The notes beneath the pieces were generated by a model, which saw nothing but the letters and a program-made list of their open reading frames with translations, had not been told where the DNA came from and searched no databases. Positions 25,339 to 31,966 of a stretch of 64,000 nucleotides of DNA are shown here, piece after piece. The stretch is taken from the NCBI RefSeq assembly GCF_014196425.1, contig NZ_JACIDR010000003.1:310001-374000 (forward strand). The letters run 5' to 3'. The number at the start of each line of letters is the position of its first letter. The stretch's first letter is position 1. Origin of the DNA: Hansschlegelia beijingensis (lineage in GTDB: Bacteria; Pseudomonadota; Alphaproteobacteria; Rhizobiales; Methylopilaceae). Position numbers and translations under genes: made by a program.

Positions 25339-26421
25339 ATGTCGAAGAAGGTGATGGTGCTGCTCGGCACCAAGAAGGGCGCGTTCATCCTGGAGAGCGA
25401 CGCAGCGCGCGCGGACTGGCGACTGCGCGGGCCTTACTGCGAGACCTGGCCGATGAACCATGTGGCGGCCGATCCGGCCACCGGGGCGATCTATGGCGCG
25501 GGCGGCAATGAGTGGTTCGGGCCGGCGGTGTGGAAATCGACCGACCATGGCGAGAGCTGGAGCCATTCGAGCCAGGGGCTCGCCTATGAGCCGGGGCAGG
25601 AGCCGATCTCCACGGTGTGGAGCCTTGCGGCCGCGCATGGCCGGCTCTATGCGGGGGTGCAGCCGGCGGGCCTGTTCGTCAGCGACGACGGCGGCGAAAG
25701 CTGGAGCCATATCGACGGGCTGCAGAAGCATCCGAGCCGTCCCGAATGGAACCCGGGCGGCGCCGGGCTGATCCTCCATTCTCTCGTGGTCGATCCCCAG
25801 GACGCGAAACGCATCTGGGTCGGCATCTCGTCGGCCGGCGTTTTTCACACCCAGGACGGCGGCGAGACCTGGGAGCCGCGCAACACCGGCGTCCGCTGCG
25901 ACTACTTCCCCGAGGACCAGCGCTATCCCGAGTTCGGCCAGTGCGTGCATTGCCTGGTCATGGCCCCGGGCGGTTCGGGCCGGCTCTACCAGCAGAACCA
26001 TTGCGGCATGTATCGCAGCGACGACGGCGGGCGGAGCTGGGACAGCATCGAGGCCGGCCTGCCGTCGAGCTTCGGCTTTCCGGCCGCGACCCACCCGCGC
26101 GACCCCGAGACGCTGTTCCTCGTCCCGCTCAACGGCGACATCGCCGGCCGCTACATGCCGGACGCCAAGGCGGCGGTCTGGCGCACGCGCGACGGCGGCG
26201 CGAGCTGGAGCGACCAGCGGCAGGGCCTGCCGCAGCAAAACGCCTTCTTCAACGTGCTGCGCCAGGCGATGGCGGTCGACGCGCTCGAGCCGGCCGGCGT
26301 CTATTTCGGCACCGGCTCCGGAGAGGTCTACGCCAGCGCCGACGAGGGCGGCAGCTTCACCCGCATCGCCGAGCACCTGCCGACGATCTCGTCGGTCGAG
26401 ACGCTCGTCGTGGATGCCTGA
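25339..26421 (+). CDS. Sialidase-like beta-propeller protein with Asp-box repeats
   Basis: 360 residues from ATG 25339 (gggggaaggc upstream); the frame is open further back but overlaps unrelated genes. At least six Asp-box-like repeats are visible: STDHGESW, SDDGGESW, TQDGGETW, SDDGGRSW, TRDGGASW and SADEGGSF. They imply a multi-bladed BNR/sialidase-type propeller. There is no signal peptide, so it should be cytoplasmic and is unlikely to be a true sialidase. Its end overlaps the MoaD-like gene by 8 bases; the pair probably works together, function unknown. Confidence 0.88.
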   Translation: MSKKVMVLLGTKKGAFILESDAARADWRLRGPYCETWPMNHVAADPATGAIYGAGGNEWFGPAVWKSTDHGESWSHSSQGLAYEPGQEPISTVWSLAAAHGRLYAGVQPAGLFVSDDGGESWSHIDGLQKHPSRPEWNPGGAGLILHSLVVDPQDAKRIWVGISSAGVFHTQDGGETWEPRNTGVRCDYFPEDQRYPEFGQCVHCLVMAPGGSGRLYQQNHCGMYRSDDGGRSWDSIEAGLPSSFGFPAATHPRDPETLFLVPLNGDIAGRYMPDAKAAVWRTRDGGASWSDQRQGLPQQNAFFNVLRQAMAVDALEPAGVYFGTGSGEVYASADEGGSFTRIAEHLPTISSVETLVVDA

Positions 26422-26722
26422 CGTGAGGACCGAGGCGCAGACGAGCGGCGGCCGCAGCCCGGCCGTGGTGCGGCTGACGCCGCTGCTCGTGGCGCTGTTT
26501 CCAAGCGCCGAGCGGCGGCTCGAGGTGGAGGCGGGCAGCGTCGCCGAGCTGGTCGACGCGCTCGACGCCCGCTGGCCGGGCATGCGCGACCGGATCTGCG
26601 ATTCCTCGCCGGCCATCCGCCGGCACATGAACGTGTTCGTCGACGGCAGGCGCGCCAGCCTCGCCACGCCGCTGCGTCCGGGCGCGGACGTCTTCATCCT
26701 GACGGCGATCAGCGGAGGGTGA
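26414..26722 (+). CDS. MoaD/ThiS family ubiquitin-like protein
   Basis: 102 residues. Beta-grasp sulfur-carrier fold: VRLTPLLVALFPSAERRLEVEAGSVAELVDALDARWPGM, NVFVDGRRASLATPLRPGADVFILTAISGG. It ends in the diglycine needed for adenylation and thiocarboxylation. The N-terminal extension of about 18 residues is unusual. It is not linked to moaE or moeB here but overlaps the beta-propeller gene, so it is likely a dedicated sulfur carrier or conjugation partner rather than the housekeeping MoaD or ThiS (thiS is at 29752). Confidence 0.88.
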   Translation: MPDVRTEAQTSGGRSPAVVRLTPLLVALFPSAERRLEVEAGSVAELVDALDARWPGMRDRICDSSPAIRRHMNVFVDGRRASLATPLRPGADVFILTAISGG

Positions 26723-26942
26723 CCGGTCTTCAGGATGCGAACGCCTGCTTATGAAGTTCTTATACTTGCTTCTTCAGGAAGCCGCGGCAGTCCCGGCGGG
26801 CCGAAACCCTGACGACCGCCAAACATGACAAGAAATTAACTGGCGGCCGGCGGCGCGGATCCCTATCTTGTCCGTTACAGGACGCAGACGGCGATCCGAC
26901 GCCCCGCGGGGCGAACCAACCGCGAGATTGATGGAGGATCAA

Positions 26943-27023
26943 ATGGCTCTGTGGACCGCTCCCATCGTCGAAGAGACCCCGGTCGGCCTCGAGGTCACCT
27001 CGTACAGCCCGGCTGAGCTCTGA
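26943..27023 (+). CDS. pqqA: PQQ precursor peptide PqqA
   Basis: A 26-codon gene with a strong ribosome-binding site (ggaggatca before ATG). The peptide contains PVGLEVTSYSPAEL: Glu17 and Tyr21 in the ExxxY spacing are the residues PqqE cross-links to build pyrroloquinoline quinone. Length and the VGxEVTxY core match known PqqA peptides. No pqqBCDE genes follow; the gene is a lone transcription unit ending in its own terminator at 27058-27090, so it is an orphan or extra pqqA copy. It supplies the backbone of the PQQ cofactor for periplasmic dehydrogenases. Confidence 0.93.
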   Translation: MALWTAPIVEETPVGLEVTSYSPAEL

Positions 27024-27057
27024 GCGCCTAGGCTCACTCTCTTCTAGCAGTTCGAAG

Positions 27058-27090
27058 GCCCCGCCAGCGCTTGCTGAGCGGGGCTTTTCT
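27058..27090 (+). terminator. Rho-independent terminator of pqqA
   Basis: GCCCCGC (27058-27064) pairs with GCGGGGC (27078-27084), extended by CAGC/GCTG inside with one bulged A, followed by TTTTCTTT. It lies 35 bases after the pqqA stop and before the convergent metC end. Confidence 0.9.
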
Positions 27091-27100
27091 TTGCCTCGGC

Positions 27101-28279
27101 TCAGCCGACCGCGCCGTAGCGGGCCAGCCCGGCGTCGAGATCGGCGACCAGGTCCTCGACGTCCTCGAGGCCGATGTGGAGCCGGACCGTCGGACCCTGC
27201 GGCGCCCATTTGCTGGCCGTGCGCATCGGGCGCGCGTCGAACGGGATGGCGAGGCTCTCGAAGCCGCCCCACGAATAGCCGAGCCCGAACAGCTCGAGCT
27301 CGTCCAGGAAGGCCGCCAGCGCGGCCTCCGAACCGGGCTCGAGCTCGATCGCGAACAGGCCCGAGGCGCCGGTGAAGTCGCGCTTCCACAGCGCGTGGCC
27401 CGGATCGCTCTCCAGCCCCGGGTGCATGACCCGCGCCACCTCCGGCCGCGACTGCAGCCAGCGCGCGACGCGCAAGCCCGCCGCCTGGTGGTGCGCCAGC
27501 CGCACGCCGAGCGTCCTCAGGCCGCGCAAGGCCAGGAACATGTCGTCGGGGCCGCAGCACAGGCCGAGCGCGCCATGCGTGGTGCGAAGCGCCGCGGCGT
27601 GGGCGGCGTTGGCCGAAACCCAGCCCATCATCAGGTCGGCGTGGCCGCCGAGATATTTGGTGCCGGCCGAGACCGCGAGATCGACGCCGTGATCGTGCGC
27701 CTTGAAGAACAGCGGCGTCGCCCAGGTGTTGTCCATGATCACCGCCGCGCCGCGCGCGTGCGCCGCGCCGGCGATCGCCGGAACGTCCTGCACCTCGAAG
27801 GTCAGCGAGCCGGGGCTCTCGACGAACACCGCCTTGGTGTTGGGGCGCATCAGGTCCGAGACGTGAGCCCCGACCGAGGCGTCGTAATAGCTGGTCTCGA
27901 CGCCCATGCGGCGCAGCATGCCGTCGCAGAACCGGCGGGTCGGCTCGTACACGGTGTCGACCATCAGCAGATGGTCGCCGCTCTTCAGCGCCGTCATCAG
28001 CGCGAGCGACACGGCGCTGACGCCGGACGGCGCGAGCGCGACGTGCTGGCCGCCCTCGAGCTGCTTGAGCGCGTCGCTCAGCGCCTCCGAGGTCGGCGTG
28101 CCGCGCCGGCCGTAGGTGTAGCGGCCGCGCGCAGCCTTGAAGTCCGCGACCGTGGACCAGAGCACCGTGGAGCCGTGCACCACCGGCGGGTTCACGAAGC
28201 CGAACTGCTCGTCGGAGCTTCGGCCGCCGAGCACCAGCTCGGTCATGGGCCCGTACCTGCGATCACCGAAACGGGCCAT
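27101..28279 (-). CDS. metC: Cystathionine beta-lyase
   Basis: 392 residues from ATG 28279 (ggaaag upstream); an inner ATG at 28246 is the alternative. Cys/Met-metabolism PLP enzyme of fold type I: YGRRGTPTSEALSDALKQLEGG binds cofactor from the neighbouring subunit, VFVESPGSLTFEVQDV and DNTWATPLFFKAHDHGVDLAVSAGTKYLGGHAD include the PLP Lys in SAGTKYLGGH. SWGGFESL near the C-terminus is the typical beta-lyase substrate motif. It converts cystathionine to homocysteine. It lies downstream of the thi operon but separate from it (83-base gap). Confidence 0.92.
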   Translation of the reverse strand: MARFGDRRYGPMTELVLGGRSSDEQFGFVNPPVVHGSTVLWSTVADFKAARGRYTYGRRGTPTSEALSDALKQLEGGQHVALAPSGVSAVSLALMTALKSGDHLLMVDTVYEPTRRFCDGMLRRMGVETSYYDASVGAHVSDLMRPNTKAVFVESPGSLTFEVQDVPAIAGAAHARGAAVIMDNTWATPLFFKAHDHGVDLAVSAGTKYLGGHADLMMGWVSANAAHAAALRTTHGALGLCCGPDDMFLALRGLRTLGVRLAHHQAAGLRVARWLQSRPEVARVMHPGLESDPGHALWKRDFTGASGLFAIELEPGSEAALAAFLDELELFGLGYSWGGFESLAIPFDARPMRTASKWAPQGPTVRLHIGLEDVEDLVADLDAGLARYGAVG

Positions 28280-28362
28280 GCGTGAACTTTCCAGGTGCTG
28301 CCGATGATGCGGCGCCGCGAAGCTCCTCCATTTGCGATCACGCGCGAGAAACTGCAAGCCGG

Positions 28363-28983
28363 TCAGACGGCCGCGACGGGGCTCCGGGTGGCGGCGATCC
28401 ATTCCCGCGCGCGTTCCTCGGGATCCGGGGCCCCGAGCACGTCGTTGACGACCGCCGTGACGTCGGCGCCTGCCTGAAGGCAGAGGCGCGCGCGCTCGGG
28501 GGTCAGTCCGCCGATCGCGACCAGCGGCCGATCTCCGATCAGCCGCTTCCACTCGCCGATCCGATCGAGCCCCTGCGGCGCGAACGGCATCTGCTTGAGG
28601 ATGGTCGGCCAGATCGGGCCGAGCGCCACATGATGAGGGTCGAGCGACAAGGCGCGGTCAAGCTCCGCGCGGTCGTGGGTCGAGACGCCGAGCCTGATTT
28701 CAGCCGCCCGGATCGCCTTGAGGTCAGCGCCGTCGAGATCCTCCTGGCCCAGGTGCAGAAACTCCGCGCCCTCGTCGATGGCGATCTCCCAGTAGTCGTT
28801 GACCACGAGCGTCGCGCCGGCGGCGCGGCACAGGGCGAGCGCCTCGCGGATCTCCGCGCGCAGGGCCTCCTGGGGCTTCTGCTTGATGCGGAGCTGGATC
28901 AGCCGCGCGCCGGCGCCGACCAGCCGGCGCACCCAGGCGGCGCTGTCGACGACCGGGTAGAACGGATCGAGACGCGCGCTCAT
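28363..28983 (-). CDS. thiE: Thiamine phosphate synthase
   Basis: 206 residues. TIM-barrel Thi[66 protein letters not shown] and ALGPIWPT, then PLVAIGGLT. It joins the thiazole and pyrimidine phosphates to thiamine phosphate. LRIKQK and GQEDL correspond to the pyrophosphate and pyrimidine binding segments. The start overlaps the thiG stop (ATGA). Last gene of thiOSGE under the TPP riboswitch. The GPIWPT form is typical of alphaproteobacterial ThiE. Confidence 0.95.
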   Translation of the reverse strand: MSARLDPFYPVVDSAAWVRRLVGAGARLIQLRIKQKPQEALRAEIREALALCRAAGATLVVNDYWEIAIDEGAEFLHLGQEDLDGADLKAIRAAEIRLGVSTHDRAELDRALSLDPHHVALGPIWPTILKQMPFAPQGLDRIGEWKRLIGDRPLVAIGGLTPERARLCLQAGADVTAVVNDVLGAPDPEERAREWIAATRSPVAAV

Positions 28984-29750
28984 GCGAGGCTCGCGCGGCC
29001 GAGCACCGGCGTCGAGGGCGCGGCCATGTCGCGCGGCTCGATCGGGCCGGCGAGGTAGCCGGCGCGGCCGGCCTCGATGGCCCGCGCGAAGGCGCCCGCC
29101 ATCGCGACCGGATCGCCGGCCTTGGCGACGGCGGTGTTGAGCAGCACGGCGTCATAGCCGAGCTCCATGGCGGCCGCGGCGTGCGAGGGCTTGCCGATGC
29201 CGGCGTCGACCACCAGCGGCACGTCGGGGAAGCGCGCGCGCAACGAGCGCAGCGCATAGACGTCGTTGAGCCCGAGCCCGGTGCCGATCGGCGCGCCCCA
29301 CGGCATCAGCACGCGGCAGCCCGCCTCCAGCAGGCGGTCGGCCACGCCGAGATCGGCGGTCGTGTACGGAAACACCTCGAATCCTTCCGCCGAGAGGATC
29401 TTCGCCGCCTCCACAAGGCCGAAGACGTCGGGCTGCAGCGTGTCGGCGTCGCCGATCACCTCGAGCTTGATCCAGGGCGTGCCGAACACCTCGCGCGCCA
29501 TCTGCGCGGTGGTGACGGCCTCCTTCACCGAGTGGCAGCCGGCGGTGTTGGGCAGCACCCGCACGCCGAGGTCGCGGATCAGCCCCCAGAAATCCTGTCC
29601 CTCGCGCAGCCGGCCGGACTCGCGGCGCAGCGAGACGGTGACGATGTCGCAATCCGCCGCCCGCACCGCGTCGGCGAGGATCGCCGGGGAGGGGTAGAGC
29701 GCGGTGCCGAGCAGCAGCCGCGAGCGCAGCGCAACGCCATAGAAATCCAT
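28980..29750 (-). CDS. thiG: Thiazole synthase
   Basis: 256 residues. Thi[58 protein letters not shown], then WIKLEVIGD with the catalytic Lys, and [14 protein letters not shown], which binds the phosphate. It condenses the ThiS-thiocarboxylate, dehydroglycine (from ThiO) and deoxyxylulose phosphate into the thiazole. It starts 1 base after the thiS stop. Confidence 0.96.
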   Translation of the reverse strand: MDFYGVALRSRLLLGTALYPSPAILADAVRAADCDIVTVSLRRESGRLREGQDFWGLIRDLGVRVLPNTAGCHSVKEAVTTAQMAREVFGTPWIKLEVIGDADTLQPDVFGLVEAAKILSAEGFEVFPYTTADLGVADRLLEAGCRVLMPWGAPIGTGLGLNDVYALRSLRARFPDVPLVVDAGIGKPSHAAAAMELGYDAVLLNTAVAKAGDPVAMAGAFARAIEAGRAGYLAGPIEPRDMAAPSTPVLGRASLA

Positions 29751-29751
29751 G

Positions 29752-29949
29752 TCAGCCTCCTTGCCGCGGCGCGACGATCTCGATGCGGTCGCCTTCGGAC
29801 AGCGACCGGGCGGCCCGGCTCGCCGCAGGCACGAAGGCGCCGTTCACGGCCGTCGCCACGACGGCGTCGCCGTAGTCGAGCGCGGCGAGCGCGCCCGCAA
29901 GGGTCTCGGCCTCCACCTCAAGCGGTGAGCCGTTCACGATCAGCTTCAT
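29752..29949 (-). CDS. thiS: Sulfur carrier protein ThiS
   Basis: 65 residues: [24 protein letters not shown] and a C-terminus EIVAPRQGG with the diglycine that carries the thiocarboxylate. Its first 32 bases lie inside the 3' end of thiO in another frame, so translation is probably coupled. It feeds sulfur to ThiG; the adenylating ThiF is not in this window. Confidence 0.95.
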   Translation of the reverse strand: MKLIVNGSPLEVEAETLAGALAALDYGDAVVATAVNGAFVPAASRAARSLSEGDRIEIVAPRQGG

Positions 29950-30919
29950 CGTGGGTCTCCGATTGCGTCATCACGGCCTCGGCGGCCTGCCGGGCCATCG
30001 CGGGCGACAGCAGGAAGCCGTGGCGGTAGAGGCCGTTGATGGAGAATACGCGGCCTCGCCGCGTGACGCGGGGCAGATTGTCCGGGAAGGCGGGGCGCAC
30101 GTCGGCGCGGGCCTCGACGATCTCGGCCTCGCCGAACGCCGGATGCAGCGCATAGGCGCCGTTGATCAGCTCGACCGCCGAGCGCGCCGTGACGCGGCCG
30201 CGCGCGGCGCTCTCGATCATCGTCGCGCCCACCATGAACAGCCCGTCGGCGCGCGGCACGATATAAAGCGGGATGCGGGGGTGCAGCAGCCGCACCGGGC
30301 GGCTGAGCGTGATCTCCTGGGTGCGCAACAGCAGCATCTCGCCGCGCACGCCGCGCAGGTCCGGGGTCTCGCCGCGGGCCGCGAAGCCCCGGCAGTCGAG
30401 CACCGCGTCGCCGGGCGCGGCTTCCGGATCGGCCTCGACCCCGAAGCGGATCGTCACGCCGACCTCCATCGCGCGGGCTGCGAGCGCCGCGAGCGCACGC
30501 CGCGGATCGAGATGCGCCTCCTCGCGGAAGAACAGCCCGCGGTCGAACCGGCCGGCGAGGTCGGGCTCCAGCCCGGCCATCGCGTCGCCGTCGATCCAGT
30601 CGAAGCGCTCGGTGCGCGCGGCGAAGCGGGTGAGCTCGGCGGCGTCGCGCCGCGGCGCGACCACCAGCGTGCCGTTGGGCGTCACGCCGTCTATATGGCG
30701 CGGCCACCAGTCGAGGGCCTGCTGCCCGAGTTCGGCCACGACCGGCTCGGCGCTTTCGCGCTCGCACCACGGCGCCAGCATGCCGCCGGCGGCCCAGGAG
30801 CAGGCGCGCTCGCCGATCTCCGCGCCGCGCTCCAGGATCTCGACCTTCGCGCCGCGCCCGGCGAGCTCGATCGCGGCCGTGAGGCCGGCGACACCGGCGC
30901 CGATGATGGTGACGCGCAT
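29918..30919 (-). CDS. thiO: Glycine oxidase ThiO
   Basis: 333 residues. An FAD-dependent oxidoreductase of the DAO family: dinucleotide-binding VTIIGAGVAGLTAAIELAGRGAKVEILER at the N-terminus, ERACSWAAGGMLAPWCE, DCRGFAARGETPDLRGVRGEMLLL and the C-terminal RHGFLLSPAMARQAAEAVM. It oxidises glycine to iminoacetic acid for thiazole synthesis under aerobic conditions. It is the first gene after the TPP riboswitch and overlaps thiS. Confidence 0.95.
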   Translation of the reverse strand: MRVTIIGAGVAGLTAAIELAGRGAKVEILERGAEIGERACSWAAGGMLAPWCERESAEPVVAELGQQALDWWPRHIDGVTPNGTLVVAPRRDAAELTRFAARTERFDWIDGDAMAGLEPDLAGRFDRGLFFREEAHLDPRRALAALAARAMEVGVTIRFGVEADPEAAPGDAVLDCRGFAARGETPDLRGVRGEMLLLRTQEITLSRPVRLLHPRIPLYIVPRADGLFMVGATMIESAARGRVTARSAVELINGAYALHPAFGEAEIVEARADVRPAFPDNLPRVTRRGRVFSINGLYRHGFLLSPAMARQAAEAVMTQSETHDEADRERLTA

Positions 30920-30995
30920 GACAACACTCTCCCTCGGCTCGAGCCTCGGACGCGGGGCAGGATGGCGAAGGGAAGCGGCGGCGCGGACGCCGTTA

Positions 30996-31087
30996 CGAGC
31001 CCCGTTCCTTCGCCGGCATGACCCGGATCAGGTTCAAAGGGTTCGGCTCGCGCCGTCTCAGCCCGTTGCCGGGCGCCCCTCGGACTG
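30996..31087 (-). promoter_or_regulatory. TPP riboswitch (THI element)
   Basis: Read on the minus strand, the conserved core is unmistakable: AGGGGCGCCCGGCAACGGGC, GCTGAGA, then ACCCTTTGAACCTGATCCGG and GTCATGCCGGCGAAGGAA. These are the pyrimidine-sensor (CTGAGA) and pyrophosphate-sensor arms of the thi-box. It ends about 76 bases before the thiO ATG and should shut off thiOSGE when thiamine pyrophosphate is high, probably by translational or Rho-type control, since no T-run terminator follows. Confidence 0.96.
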
Positions 31088-31092
31088 ACGGG

Positions 31093-31121
31093 ACAGTGGG
31101 GAGCGCGCCCGCGCGTGTCAA
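31093..31121 (-). promoter_or_regulatory. Candidate promoter of the thi operon
   Basis: On the minus strand TTGACA (31121-31116) is a perfect -35; 17 bases later CACTGT (31098-31093) is a weak -10. The predicted start near 31086 coincides with the 5' edge of the TPP riboswitch, which supports it. Confidence 0.5.
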
Positions 31122-31134
31122 CCGAAGCGGGCGT

Positions 31135-31635
31135 TCAGGGCGCCCAGCGGCAGGCCTCGGCGATCCTTCGGCGGATCTCGGCGAAGCCGGTCATGTCGAA
31201 GACCGTCTCGTGGCTCTCGCCCCTGCCGTCCCGCACCGCGAAGCGGAGCCTGCCCGGATCGGGCAGCGAGCGGAGCAGGGCGTCGGCGGGCTCGGGCGCG
31301 AACACCGCCTTGCCGTTGGAGGAGACGTCCCAGCGCATGGGGGTCTGGGCTCCCGGCGCGCCTTCGACCCGCGCGAGGACCTCGAGCGTTCGGCCGGACA
31401 GGCCCCAGCCGCCGGACGTGCCGACGAAGAACTCCGTGCGTCCGCCGAGGCAGCGGGCGACCGCATAGGACGGGTCGTTGAAAGAGGCGCCGGGCGCGGA
31501 GGCGAGCGCCGTGACCATCCCGCCGCCATTGCTGTCGGGCTCCGAATTGTAGGTCCAGGCGCCGGAGCGACCGCTCTCCGCCTGCGCGGCGGCGGAGGCA
31601 AGCGCAATTGAGAAGGCGGTTGCGAGCATCCTCAT
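31135..31635 (-). CDS. Secreted protein resembling type VI secretion-associated VasI/TagO
   Basis: 166 residues with a Sec signal peptide (MRMLATAFSIALASAAAQA, cut after AQA). The mature part follows the VasI/TagO-like pattern: WTYNSEPDS, an ARCLGGRTEFFVGTSGGWGL segment, RWDVSSNGKAVFA, and the end ETVFDMTGFAEIRRRIAEACRW with a C-terminal Cys-x-Trp that can pair with the earlier Cys. No type VI genes are near, so a stand-alone periplasmic protein with this fold is more likely than a T6SS part. Divergent from the ilvB leader. Confidence 0.72.
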   Translation of the reverse strand: MRMLATAFSIALASAAAQAESGRSGAWTYNSEPDSNGGGMVTALASAPGASFNDPSYAVARCLGGRTEFFVGTSGGWGLSGRTLEVLARVEGAPGAQTPMRWDVSSNGKAVFAPEPADALLRSLPDPGRLRFAVRDGRGESHETVFDMTGFAEIRRRIAEACRWAP

Positions 31636-31726
31636 CGTCGACCCTCCCGGACGATCCCGATGCTAAACGCTGGCGAGGCCGATCGGAGGCCTCGTCCGCG
31701 CCCGAATTTCTTCTGCCGGTCGCGCC

Positions 31727-31755
31727 TTGACTGGCGGGAGCCTCGCGCGTAGGTT
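31727..31755 (+). promoter_or_regulatory. Promoter of the ilvB leader transcript
   Basis: TTGACT at 31727-31732, a 17-base spacer and TAGGTT at 31750-31755: a good sigma-70 promoter. Start expected near 31762, 27 bases before the leader peptide GTG. A second T-rich option was not seen. Confidence 0.7.
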
Positions 31756-31788
31756 CCGCGCGCAATTCAAGCCAGAGGAAGCGACGGC

Positions 31789-31845
31789 GTGCCGCGCAAG
31801 CTCATTCTCGTAAGACAGGCGTCATCGACGGTGCGGGCCGCATAA
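31789..31845 (+). CDS. ilvB leader peptide (branched-chain amino acid attenuator)
   Basis: An 18-codon reading frame, GTG start after agaggaagcgacgg, encoding MPRKLILVRQASSTVRAA. Four consecutive branched-chain codons (Leu-Ile-Leu-Val, 31801-31812) and a further Val are the expected sensor for charged Leu/Ile/Val tRNAs. It sits between a strong promoter and a T-rich terminator hairpin upstream of ilvB. Leader-peptide attenuation of ilvIH-type operons is established for alphaproteobacteria; the specific peptide is read here. Confidence 0.88.
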   Translation: MPRKLILVRQASSTVRAA

Positions 31846-31902
31846 GGTTCGCGCTCAACGTCCGATGACGCCAAGCAAGGGCTCCCCAGCGGGCCCTTTT
31901 TT
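31818..31902 (+). terminator. ilvB transcription attenuator
   Basis: A perfect 10-base inverted repeat (GGCGTCATCG 31818-31827, CGATGACGCC 31863-31872) has its left arm in the leader codons just after the Leu-Ile-Leu-Val run. A terminator stem follows (31877-31884 with 31891-31898, one G-U pair) ending in TTTTTT (31897-31902). Stalling at the sensor codons would block the left arm. TGACGCC (31866-31872) could then pair with GGCGTCA (31910-31916); which structure is the antiterminator is not settled by eye. Confidence 0.85.
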
Positions 31903-31966
31903 GTTGCCCGGCGTCACGTCGCGTCGGGTCGGAGCAGGGTCTGACAAGGCGAAAGGAACCGCCACA

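Noticed and set aside
27101-28362. SAM-type riboswitch before metC
   Set aside because: The 83-base gap upstream of metC has no SAM-I or SAM-II core sequence.
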